Assembly (NCBI GenBank): GCA_023128635.1
Contig: JAGMDP010000276.1
Coordinates: forward strand, 1 to 6,908
Length of the DNA stretch: 6,908 bases
From: Candidatus Heimdallarchaeota archaeon
GTDB taxonomy: Archaea; Asgardarchaeota; Heimdallarchaeia; JABLTI01
Direction of reading: 5' to 3'
The notes beneath the pieces are model-generated. The model was not told where the DNA came from, searched no databases, and saw only the letters and a program-made list of their open reading frames with translations. Shown in pieces: positions 1 to 6,392 of the stretch; the stretch's first letter is position 1, and every line of letters starts with the position of its first letter. The translations under genes and the position numbers were made by a program.

Positions 1-1098
1 GATGGAATTGTTCAAGCAATTTCTCCGGAAGTTGTCGTTGGATGCTCGACAAATGGTGAAATCGCTTCTGGTTATTGGAGAGAGAGTGTTATTGCAATTA
101 CTCTTTCAACTGATTACATGAGGTTTGGTATAGCAACAGAATCAAATGAGAAACTGGCTTCTGGGTCAAAAGAAGTCTATCAGCAATTCTATGAGCGAGC
201 CATTAAAGATTTGCGAAATAAGATGATTTTTCATAAATCAGAGATGACTGTTCCAGTTAATCCTCAAAATATCACCCCTGATTTCGGTATGGTTTTTCTT
301 CCGGGAACAGATACAGAACTCGATCCAAAAGCGAATGAAGTAGTCATTAATTTAAGAGAGTTCTTAGGAGATATACCCTTAATTGGTGGAGTGATAGGAG
401 ATGATTGCAATTATGAAACTGGTTATGTTATCTTCAAAGATGAATTCCTTGAAAATCACACCATTTTAATTCTTGGTCGCTCTGATTTAGAGTTTTCAAT
501 GGCTCAGAAACATGGATATCATCCAAAGAAAGAATTTTCTGTAACAAGTTCAAAAGGAAATAATCTTCTAACATTAGATAATCGTCCTGCTTCTGAAGTT
601 TATTTTGAAACTCTGAATTTACCAGTAGTTGAGATTTCGGATATGCGGGATGAAATTTGTGCGATAAATCCTCTTGGAATTAAAAATCCCATTACTGAAA
701 ACTTGGATATTCTCTTTCCAATGTCTCGAGGAAGAGATGCAACAGATCTAGTGGTTTCACAAAAAATTCCAGAAGGTTCTAAGATATTTGTTACTGAAGC
801 AGATGCCGAGGAATCCAAAAAAGCAACTTTAGAATCAATAAAGGAAGCCTTTTCCTCTGGACGAATTAAGGATCCTCGAGTTGGCATTATCTTTTCTTGC
901 GTCGGACGTAGCACTTTTTACTTTGACCGAGCTTTAGCAGAAATTGAAGAAATAAGGAATCGATTCAAGTATACAGATATTGGTGGTGCTTATTTGTATG
1001 GTACAATATGTGGAAAAAGTACCGGGATATCAGAAGGAACTTCCAGTACTCTACTAATAGGTAATAATCTCAGAGATAGAAGTAAAGAATCGAAATGA
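1..1098 (+). CDS. FIST-domain sensory protein (5' truncated by window edge)
   Basis: The frame is open from base 1 through the TGA at 1096-1098, so the gene begins upstream and the ATG at 118 is internal. The visible 365 codons match the FIST_N plus FIST_C layout. Codons 11-21 read VVVGCSTNGEI, the characteristic Gly-Cys-Ser-Thr-x-Gly turn of FIST_N. A GGVIGDDCNYETG segment followed by a beta-rich stretch marks the end of the N-terminal domain. The C-terminal half contains a GIIFSCVGRSTFYF strand-turn and ends with GGAYLYGTICG-like sequence typical of FIST_C. FIST proteins are cytoplasmic sensors thought to bind small ligands, possibly amino acids, and often work with histidine kinases or cyclic-di-nucleotide enzymes. 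No kinase or output domain is visible in this part, and the ligand cannot be deduced. The gene converges on the lipid kinase gene with 21 bp between the stop codons. Confidence 0.8.
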   Translation, partial: DGIVQAISPEVVVGCSTNGEIASGYWRESVIAITLSTDYMRFGIATESNEKLASGSKEVYQQFYERAIKDLRNKMIFHKSEMTVPVNPQNITPDFGMVFLPGTDTELDPKANEVVINLREFLGDIPLIGGVIGDDCNYETGYVIFKDEFLENHTILILGRSDLEFSMAQKHGYHPKKEFSVTSSKGNNLLTLDNRPASEVYFETLNLPVVEISDMRDEICAINPLGIKNPITENLDILFPMSRGRDATDLVVSQKIPEGSKIFVTEADAEESKKATLESIKEAFSSGRIKDPRVGIIFSCVGRSTFYFDRALAEIEEIRNRFKYTDIGGAYLYGTICGKSTGISEGTSSTLLIGNNLRDRSKESK

Positions 1099-1101
1099 TT
1101 G

Positions 1102-1109
1102 TTTTTTTT
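1102..1109 (+). terminator. T-tract terminator after the FIST gene
   Basis: A run of eight T lies three bases after the TGA of the FIST gene, in the 21-bp gap before the convergent gene. Archaeal RNA polymerase terminates at T-rich tracts without needing a hairpin, and no hairpin is seen here. The opposite strand has no comparable T-tract in this gap. Confidence 0.45.
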
Positions 1110-1119
1110 ATTCTCAACC

Positions 1120-2055
1120 TTAAAGATTATCAGAGAAAGTGACAGCATTATGCCATCCTTCTCTTTTTAGAATTTCATCAGACATTCTAAGTATTTTCAA
1201 TTTCTTTTGTAAACAGACAAATGTATGAGGTAATTCACCAAGTAATTCCCCCATAGCGTGTGCATGCACTTTCTTCTCAGATTCTGTACTAAGAACGATT
1301 TTTTTCCCTCTTATAATCTCACACTTGGGATGAGTTATATGCGTTCCATTTTTGAGCTTGGTTGAGGTAATTAAAGTTTCAAGAATTCTCGTGTTACCAA
1401 TAATAACCACCTCAAGTAAACCATCGTCAATTATTGCATTGGGGGCAACCATTTTCTTACTACCAGCTCTTTGACCATTCCCAAGCATAACAGTTAGAAC
1501 TTTACCATCTCTAACTACACGTCCATCGTCAATGTCAATCCGCATGTGTCTTGGACGGTAGGTTAAGATAGAACGAATCAAACCAATATTATAGATGATT
1601 CTCGTGCTTTTTCCGTGAACGATCTCAGAAAGATAACCATCTATACCTGCCCCAGCTATTCCCATGCAATATCTATCACCATTATTAATCTCCATACAAT
1701 CTATTATCCGATGTTGCTTCTCTGTGAGCATTTCAATTATATCTTCGATTTTATTGGTTTGTCGTATATTGAAAGCATTATCATTCCCTCTTCCCGAAGG
1801 AATAATTCCTAGCGTAGTCTTGAATCCAGTTTGACCGATACCAGTAATAATCTCATTAATAGTACCATCCCCTCCGTAACCAACTATTACATCATGATCA
1901 TCAACGGATTCTTTGACAATACGAATAGCATCATTCCTTCCTTTAGTCCATTCAACTTCGAAATCTAAGCCGGCCTCTTTGAGAGCCTTAACAACTTTTG
2001 GCCAAGCTTTTCTGGCTTTCCCACCATAAGTAGCTGGATTGCAAATTATTTTCAT
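1120..2055 (-). CDS. Diacylglycerol/sphingosine kinase-like lipid kinase (YegS/DAGK family)
   Basis: This 311-aa protein has the length and motif order of single-domain lipid kinases, which transfer phosphate from ATP to diacylglycerol or a related lipid at the inner face of the membrane. The nucleotide-binding signature GGDGTINE is at residues 61-68, preceded by the Asn-Pro (residues 6-7) of the first strand. GIIPSGRGNDNA at 83-94 corresponds to the usual G-x-x-P-x-GTGND, with Arg in place of Thr. GAGIDG at 135-140, GNGQRAG at 192-198 and APNAIIDDGLLEVV at 204-217 follow in the expected positions. Near the C-terminus the expected Asp-Gly-Glu appears as MGE (268-270), which keeps the Glu but loses the Asp. 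The ATG is preceded by AGGAG at 2066-2070 with a 10-base gap. An archaeal lipid substrate is likely but cannot be read from the sequence. Confidence 0.85.
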   Translation of the reverse strand: MKIICNPATYGGKARKAWPKVVKALKEAGLDFEVEWTKGRNDAIRIVKESVDDHDVIVGYGGDGTINEIITGIGQTGFKTTLGIIPSGRGNDNAFNIRQTNKIEDIIEMLTEKQHRIIDCMEINNGDRYCMGIAGAGIDGYLSEIVHGKSTRIIYNIGLIRSILTYRPRHMRIDIDDGRVVRDGKVLTVMLGNGQRAGSKKMVAPNAIIDDGLLEVVIIGNTRILETLITSTKLKNGTHITHPKCEIIRGKKIVLSTESEKKVHAHAMGELLGELPHTFVCLQKKLKILRMSDEILKREGWHNAVTFSDNL

Positions 2056-2158
2056 ACTTGTTGTTCTCCTGTTATACGAATCTCAAAACCATCCTCAAAG
2101 TAATATCTAATGACGATTTTTAGTAGTTTCGAAGATTCTTTGCAAAAACATTCATTTT

Positions 2159-2176
2159 TTAGAATTTAATTTCTAA
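2159..2176. repeat. 18-bp inverted repeat TTAGAA-N6-TTCTAA
   Basis: Two perfect 6-base arms flank a TTTAAT spacer in the divergent promoter region. The geometry suits a dimeric wHTH regulator. It could equally be chance in AT-rich sequence, and no second copy was found in this window. Confidence 0.3.
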
Positions 2177-2296
2177 TGGTCATTTAACAAAACTTATTTT
2201 AACATAAACGTTAACAAAAAGTGAGTAGTTAAGGAACAAGAAAAACGCACTCATTTACAAATCAAATTTCCATTAATTTCATCTATTTATTACGAA

Positions 2297-2310
2297 TTCC
2301 TTATGAGGAA
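2297..2310. repeat. Short dyad TTCCT-TATG-AGGAA upstream of the longin-like gene
   Basis: Perfect 5-base arms around a 4-base loop lie 32 bp before the start codon, between the presumed TATA region and the ribosome binding site at 2327-2331. It could be an operator or a small leader hairpin. Chance is also possible at this size. Confidence 0.2.
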
Positions 2311-2341
2311 AGATTAGGTATATTGCAGGAGTTATAGAAAA

Positions 2342-3094
2342 ATGCCCATCGCTAGACAAGTTATGATACTGACAAAAGAGGGGTTATTACTTCTAGATTA
2401 CAAATTCAGAGTGGATGATGCAGATTTAATGGAAACTGATCCTGATCTTCTATCCGGTATGTTATCAGCAATTCTCGCTGTAGCTAAAGAAACAACAGGC
2501 GGGTTAGTACAAACCATAAATCAGGACAAATATAATGTGCTAATAAGTGAAGGGGAAAAAATCTATGCGCTGCTCTTTATTGATGAAGAAAGCAGAGAAC
2601 TTGATAACATAGCAAAGCTGATTGTAGGAAGATTTGAAGCAAAATACAAAGAAGAATTGAAGGAAATAGTCACAGATGTTTCAGTGTTCAAAACCTTCCT
2701 GAAAGACCTAGAAGAGATTTATGCTCAAATATTCAAAGTAGATGCAGAACTACTCACGAAAATCATACCAGAAGTAACCAACATAAAAAACGTCTCTATA
2801 TTTGAAAAACCGATGAATCATCAAGTATACACCGGACCAAGAGATCCCTTCGTAAGTGACTATGAACATTATTTCCAGGAATTTGCTTTGAAACTCATCG
2901 AAAGCCAAGCAGAATTTTCAGAGAGGACTCTACAATTTCCAAATAGAACAATATTGGATTTCGGAACAAGAGTTATTGTACTAGAAGATCTTGGTTCACA
3001 CGTGTTAATGATAATAGGCGAAAATGCAGATGATATATTATCAAAAATAAAGAAAATAAGAAGGAAAGCAGGATTACAATCTCTTAAGAGATAA
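2342..3094 (+). CDS. Longin/roadblock-like domain protein
   Basis: This 250-aa protein begins with a strand and turn (VMILTKEGLLLLDYKF, residues 7-22), then a helix LSGMLSAILAVAKETTGG (37-54) and two strands (YNVLISEGEKIYALLFID). The pattern of strand, strand, 'LLSGMLSAI' helix, strand pair and final helix is that of longin or roadblock/LC7 modules found in many Asgard archaeal proteins, where such folds are thought to partner small GTPases or membrane-traffic-like machinery. Residues about 170-245 repeat a helix-strand-strand-helix order and may be a second, diverged module. There is no signal peptide or membrane segment. The ATG is preceded by AGGAG at 2327-2331 with a 10-base gap. No GTPase gene is adjacent, so the partner is unknown. 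The fold assignment rests on sequence pattern only. Confidence 0.5.
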   Translation: MPIARQVMILTKEGLLLLDYKFRVDDADLMETDPDLLSGMLSAILAVAKETTGGLVQTINQDKYNVLISEGEKIYALLFIDEESRELDNIAKLIVGRFEAKYKEELKEIVTDVSVFKTFLKDLEEIYAQIFKVDAELLTKIIPEVTNIKNVSIFEKPMNHQVYTGPRDPFVSDYEHYFQEFALKLIESQAEFSERTLQFPNRTILDFGTRVIVLEDLGSHVLMIIGENADDILSKIKKIRRKAGLQSLKR

Positions 3095-3144
3095 TTGTTG
3101 CCGGGCATAAGCGCAAGCGGAGTAATTTTATTCGCAATTTTTCA

Positions 3145-3162
3145 CAAGTTTTAAAATACTTG
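3145..3162 (+). promoter_or_regulatory. Putative TATA box inside an 18-bp dyad, promoter of the HD gene
   Basis: The sequence reads CAAGT-TTTAAAAT-ACTTG, with 5-base inverted arms surrounding a TATA-like core. About 25 bases downstream of the core falls near 3178, which would give a short leader containing the GGAG at 3190-3193. A TATA box enclosed by a dyad suggests control by a repressor that competes with TBP. Both the promoter and the operator are inference. Confidence 0.4.
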
Positions 3163-3189
3163 AGAAATTAAACAAGGCAAAGACTAATT

Positions 3190-3193
3190 GGAG
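3190..3193 (+). promoter_or_regulatory. Ribosome binding site that decides the start of the HD gene
   Basis: GGAG lies 8 bases before the ATG at 3202 but only 2 bases before the in-frame TTG at 3196. The spacing favours the ATG, so the protein is taken as 182 rather than 184 residues. Confidence 0.55.
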
Positions 3194-3201
3194 TTTTGGC
3201 A

Positions 3202-3750
3202 ATGCGAGAAGACGTGAAGAAAATTTGGCCAGAAATAGAATGGATAAAAGATAAGACACTAAAAGAAAATGTCTACAAAACATGGGAATACGCATTAGAA
3301 CAGAGCGTTTTAAGTGCAGAAGATTTAGAGAAAATACCATTTACATTATTGATTAAGGATTGCAAAGTTACTTTTATGGAGCACAAAAGAGCAGTCGTAT
3401 CCATAGCAGTGGAAGCAGCAAAAGTCATGCAGAAGTTTTTCGGAGAGAAACTACCAATAAAAATGGATTTACTAATTGCTGGAGCGATACTCATTGACGT
3501 CGGAAAACTATTGGAATACGTTCTAGAAGATGGAAAAGCAGTGGTAGGAAAAACAGGGAAACTACTACGACACCCATTTACAGGTGTAGGGGTAGCAATG
3601 ATGTTCGACATACCAGATGAAGTGTGCCACATGATAGCAACACACTCAAAGGAAGGAGACCTAGGAAAAAGAACAGTAGAAGGCATAATAGTACATCACG
3701 CAGACTTTATCAGCTATGAACCATTCAAAGCAGATACACTACGAATATAA
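3202..3750 (+). CDS. HD-superfamily phosphohydrolase-like protein with altered HD doublet
   Basis: The 182-aa protein has the helical HD-domain order: His61 in MEHKRAV, then AGAILIDVGKLLEY at 93-106, RHPFTGVG at 123-130, HMIATHSKEGD at 143-153 and HHADFISYEP at 165-174. These match the metal-ligand positions of HDIG-type hydrolases acting on phosphate esters or nucleotides. The HD doublet itself is I98-D99, so one of the usual metal-binding histidines is missing while the aspartate and the other His/Asp positions remain. The protein could be a variant single-metal hydrolase or a non-catalytic binder. It is cytoplasmic, with no signal or membrane segment. It seems to be a single-gene unit with its own promoter, ending 68 bp before the tRNA gene. 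The substrate cannot be deduced. Confidence 0.7.
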   Translation: MREDVKKIWPEIEWIKDKTLKENVYKTWEYALEQSVLSAEDLEKIPFTLLIKDCKVTFMEHKRAVVSIAVEAAKVMQKFFGEKLPIKMDLLIAGAILIDVGKLLEYVLEDGKAVVGKTGKLLRHPFTGVGVAMMFDIPDEVCHMIATHSKEGDLGKRTVEGIIVHHADFISYEPFKADTLRI

Positions 3751-3818
3751 GAGAAACCATATTCTTAACAAACGAAAGATTCAAAAAGAAAAAAGAAGGA
3801 AAAAAGAATCACTCCCGT

Positions 3819-3895
3819 GGGCGGGTGATCTAGCCTGGTATGATACCTCCTTGACGTGGAGGAAGTCGGGGATTCAAATTCCCCCTCGCCCACCA
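3819..3895 (+). tRNA. tRNA-Val (anticodon GAC)
   Basis: The cloverleaf folds fully. The acceptor arms are 3819-3825 (GGGCGGG) and 3885-3891 (CTCGCCC), with one G-T pair. The D arm is 3828-3844, with the conserved GG in the loop. The anticodon stem is CCTCC/GGAGG at 3846-3862 with loop TTGACGT, so the anticodon is GAC at 3853-3855 (valine, codons GTC and GTT). The T arm is GGGGA-TTCAAAT-TCCCC at 3868-3884. The discriminator is A (3892) and CCA is encoded (3893-3895). There is no intron. G follows the anticodon at position 37, where valine tRNAs usually have A. The gene is intact and its 3' end marks the start of the Cas1-bearing segment, as expected for an integration target restored by the inserted element. 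Confidence 0.95.
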
Positions 3896-3916
3896 TTTTT
3901 ACTTTTCTGTTTTTTC
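3896..3916 (+). terminator. T-rich terminator of the tRNA gene
   Basis: T-runs of five, four and six bases directly follow the CCA end, the usual archaeal tRNA termination signal. The same bases encode the C-terminus of the opposing 195-aa gene (stop codon at 3899-3901). The terminator is therefore supplied by what appears to be the end of the inserted element. Confidence 0.5.
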
Positions 3917-4486
3917 ATATCCAAGTGTTTTTTGCTTATTTTTCTTTAGGAATTCTTCAGTTATTTCTTTCGGCTCTTGAGTATCAGTTATTCCCTTTAT
4001 TATTTCCTCTTGGAATTCCTCATCTTCTCTTTTTGTTATTTCTCTGTATTTTCCTTTTTCTTCTATTTTCTCTGCTAATTTTTCTTCCAGTTCATTCTTT
4101 CTCTGTATCAGTTTCCATACTTTGCTTATCTTTTCTTTTTCTTTGTATCCTGTTTCGTTGTAATAATTCCATATCCTCTTTACTAGTTCGTTTTCTTTAT
4201 TTAGTGCATATTTTCTTTTTTCGTGTTTTAGTACTCCTTCTTTCACTACATTTTGCAGTTTCTTTATCGACCTGCTTTTTTTCCACGGTAATTTTTCTTG
4301 TAGCTCTGTTAGTGTATAGTTTTTTGTGTATCCTCTTTCCATTTTTTCTTTTACTATTAGCATTATTATTTGGTAACTTGCTTCTCCCTCATTTTCCACT
4401 ATATTTCTTATTTGTTCTGCTAGTCCTTCTCCTGATTTTTCTTTTGTCGTTTTTGCTAGTTTTCTTAGTTCTTCTTCCAGAGCCAT
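3899..4486 (-). CDS. Winged-helix/coiled-coil protein next to the Cas1 homologue
   Basis: This 195-aa Lys/Glu-rich protein belongs to no family that I recognise. Residues about 55-96 (from YTLTELQEKL through HEKRKYAL) have the order helix, turn, helix and beta-wing of a winged helix-turn-helix DNA-binding domain. Residues about 120-165 form a charged helix likely to be a coiled coil. The ATG is preceded by GGAG at 4493-4496 with a 6-base gap. It lies 22 bp after the stop codon of the Cas1-like gene, so the two are almost certainly cotranscribed. The stop codon is 3 bp from the tRNA 3' end, so the gene runs right to the presumed element boundary. It may help recognise the element end, act as a repressor, or assist the integrase. 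These roles are guesses from position and the DNA-binding fold. Confidence 0.7.
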   Translation of the reverse strand: MALEEELRKLAKTTKEKSGEGLAEQIRNIVENEGEASYQIIMLIVKEKMERGYTKNYTLTELQEKLPWKKSRSIKKLQNVVKEGVLKHEKRKYALNKENELVKRIWNYYNETGYKEKEKISKVWKLIQRKNELEEKLAEKIEEKGKYREITKREDEEFQEEIIKGITDTQEPKEITEEFLKKNKQKTLGYEKTEK

Positions 4487-4508
4487 TATTTTCTCCCACC
4501 ACTTTTCA

Positions 4509-6392
4509 TTAATTTACTTCTCTTATTGTTAATGGTTTGAACCTTGTTTTCTGATGTTCTTGTCTTAGAAATTTGATTAGCTTATTTTTCTCTTCTTTTC
4601 CCATCATGCTCCAAACATTTTCTTTTACTATTGCCCAAGGTTGGTAATCTATTCCATGATGCTTTACTTCGTAATAATTGCTACTTCTTTGTAGATCTTT
4701 TAGCCATTGTTTTCCTTGCCTGCGATGCTCTCTTATTATGTGCTTTCCTTTCTTTCCATTTACTATTTGATTTTGCGACTCCTCAACAATTTCTCTTAAT
4801 TGTTCATACAATTCTGTTCCTTGCTTTACGTAGTAGATTTTCTCTCTATTTCTTCCTCTATGATATGGCACTTCTTTTGGGTTTATCCTGCCGTCTTTTA
4901 TTGCTTTTAGCAAATTCAGTATTGGCAGTATTTTTTCTGGCTCCCTCAAATCCAAATGAAATCCGAACACTCCTCCTTTTGTTTTTTTATGACATAGTCC
5001 TGGGTACCCATCCCAGCAAAAGTCTATTTCTATACAATATTCTTTCACAAAATCTCCACTAATGCCAAAAATACTATTTATCAGAGCGTCAATTTGCGAA
5101 TAAGCGTAATATTTCAGATATGGTAGTGATGGATCATTTACCTTTCTACTTTTCACTCTCCCAGGAAATGCTATTCTCAGTTTTCCTAAATATGCGCTAA
5201 TTACTCCCCACATTTCTTTTCCTGCTCTCATCTCGAAAACATTCCATTCTTTAGGGGTTATCTGAGGTTTTTCTTTTACTTCATTGATTATTTGTTCGAT
5301 TGATTTTATTGCCTTTCTTACCAGAATTTCTTTTTCTCTATCAAAAAGTTCATGTGTCAGTTTAATTATCAATATTCTGTTTTCCAGCATTGGCATGCAA
5401 AAATCTTTGTTTGCAATATTTGTTTTTCTTAGTAATCCCAATAAGCCAATGTGTTGTTTTATTGGATGTGGACTGACTAGTTTATCGTCCCCTAATATGA
5501 TATCAATCTCATATCCTTTTGCTGGTAATATCTCTTCCAGATAATCTGAATCCTCTTTTCTTTTCGTTACGATATACATTATGTTATTCAATTTTCCAAC
5601 TAAATTGTTCACTGTTAATGTTCGATTTCTAAAATTTAAGTTACATTCTCTTAAATCATGGATAACTATTCCATACTTATCACTTGAATACAAATCTTCA
5701 GGCTCAATTTCTTTTGTCACTCTTAGGAAGTTTCTTTTGTATTCCTTTCCTTTTTCTGTATTATAATGAACATAGAATGCTTTCTTTTTATGATTGTAAA
5801 TTGTTTTATAAAATGATTCACACTCCTCACATCGTACAACTGAGCTTCCCAATTTAGCAATAAATTCGTTACCTAGCACTGGTAGTTCTGCGTTACATTC
5901 CTCGTTTGCACAGTGATAGCTTATCTTTAGTTTATTTTCTGCATCGGTTATTTGTCTGTTCTTATCTAGAAATTCTTCCAATCGTCTACGACACCAATTC
6001 ATTTTCCTCTCTATAAATCCCTCATCGCAAGCATAGGTAAATTTTGTTAGCTTAACTCCGACACGATCTGGTCTGATAATAAATCCTCGTTCTGCTAACT
6101 CTTCATGAAAAGTACAATCTGCTATCGAGCTTTTAACATGACATTTAAAACATCTTTTTCCGAGATTCTTTGGCCATTCAGCTTTTGGTGTTTTGTAGAA
6201 GACAATTCCACCCTTTGTTCTAGCAACCCGTTTAGCATCAAGCAGTTTCATTTCCTTTAGTTTAGTGATGTGCCTATGAATTAAACTATTAGAATATCCT
6301 AGTTTCTCCACCAGGTCATTTATTGTAACTGGATAATTATCCGAATTACTGGTTATTTTATCAAGTATTTCTGTTTGAATTTTGTTTAGCAA
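4509..6392 (-). CDS. Cas1-family integrase with N-terminal winged helix and zinc clusters (casposase/solo-Cas1-like)
   Basis: This 627-aa protein, about twice the usual Cas1 length, would catalyse DNA integration. Residues 1-68 form a MarR/ArsR-like winged helix. C81-x2-C84-x8-C93-x2-H96 and C161-x4-C166 with C188-x2-C191 are candidate zinc sites. Residues about 240-330 resemble the Cas1 N-terminal beta domain (AKGYEIDIILGDDKLVSP). The catalytic alpha domain follows. EMRAGKEMW at 387-395 matches the Cas1 E-G-x-A-A-x-x-Y-W helix with E387. FPGRVKSRKVNDP at 409-421 and the DALINSIFG helix match the next conserved blocks. GLCH at 465-468 supplies H468, and FHLDLREP at 478-485 supplies D481 and E484, the Cas1 D-x-x-E/D position. 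Residues 506-627 are basic and may contain a further DNA-binding domain, as casposases have. The start is TTG at 6390-6392, preceded by GAGG at 6400-6403. An in-frame TGA lies four codons upstream, and the first in-frame ATG (M48) would destroy the winged helix. No other cas gene is near. Confidence 0.82.
   Translation of the reverse strand: MLNKIQTEILDKITSNSDNYPVTINDLVEKLGYSNSLIHRHITKLKEMKLLDAKRVARTKGGIVFYKTPKAEWPKNLGKRCFKCHVKSSIADCTFHEELAERGFIIRPDRVGVKLTKFTYACDEGFIERKMNWCRRRLEEFLDKNRQITDAENKLKISYHCANEECNAELPVLGNEFIAKLGSSVVRCEECESFYKTIYNHKKKAFYVHYNTEKGKEYKRNFLRVTKEIEPEDLYSSDKYGIVIHDLRECNLNFRNRTLTVNNLVGKLNNIMYIVTKRKEDSDYLEEILPAKGYEIDIILGDDKLVSPHPIKQHIGLLGLLRKTNIANKDFCMPMLENRILIIKLTHELFDREKEILVRKAIKSIEQIINEVKEKPQITPKEWNVFEMRAGKEMWGVISAYLGKLRIAFPGRVKSRKVNDPSLPYLKYYAYSQIDALINSIFGISGDFVKEYCIEIDFCWDGYPGLCHKKTKGGVFGFHLDLREPEKILPILNLLKAIKDGRINPKEVPYHRGRNREKIYYVKQGTELYEQLREIVEESQNQIVNGKKGKHIIREHRRQGKQWLKDLQRSSNYYEVKHHGIDYQPWAIVKENVWSMMGKEEKNKLIKFLRQEHQKTRFKPLTIREVN

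Larger units (their letters stand above)
2056..2341. promoter_or_regulatory. Divergent intergenic region with promoters for both flanking genes
   Basis: This 286-bp AT-rich gap separates two divergent genes and so must hold both promoters. No ORF of note or RNA gene is visible in it. Candidate TATA-like sequence for the minus-strand gene is TTAGATATTA around 2100-2110. For the plus-strand gene the AT-rich stretch at 2283-2291 is possible. Two short dyads lie in the region and are listed separately. Exact promoter positions are inference. Confidence 0.4.

Noticed and set aside
600..914. Minus-strand ORF of 104 codons within the FIST gene
   Set aside because: It is antisense to well-supported FIST_C sequence and resembles no known protein.
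3853..3856. G after the GAC anticodon taken as a sign of a degraded or mis-assigned tRNA
   Set aside because: All stems pair, the T loop and CCA are intact and the discriminator is A. A single unusual base 37 does not argue for a pseudogene.
4491..4506. Resemblance of TTCTCCCACCACTTTT to the tRNA 3' end plus T-tract (possible internal target repeat)
   Set aside because: The match needs a gap and substitutions, and these bases are explained by the GGAG ribosome binding site of the 195-aa gene. It is not a convincing target duplication.
3856..4512. Long plus-strand ORF rich in Leu and Phe opposite the 195-aa gene
   Set aside because: It begins inside the tRNA and is the antisense of Lys/Glu-rich codons, which gives a false hydrophobic protein. 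The minus-strand frame has a ribosome binding site and a recognisable wHTH pattern.
4631..5062. Plus-strand ORF of 143 codons antisense to the Cas1-like gene
   Set aside because: It lies over the catalytic blocks of the Cas1 region, has a composition typical of an antisense frame and no sensible family.
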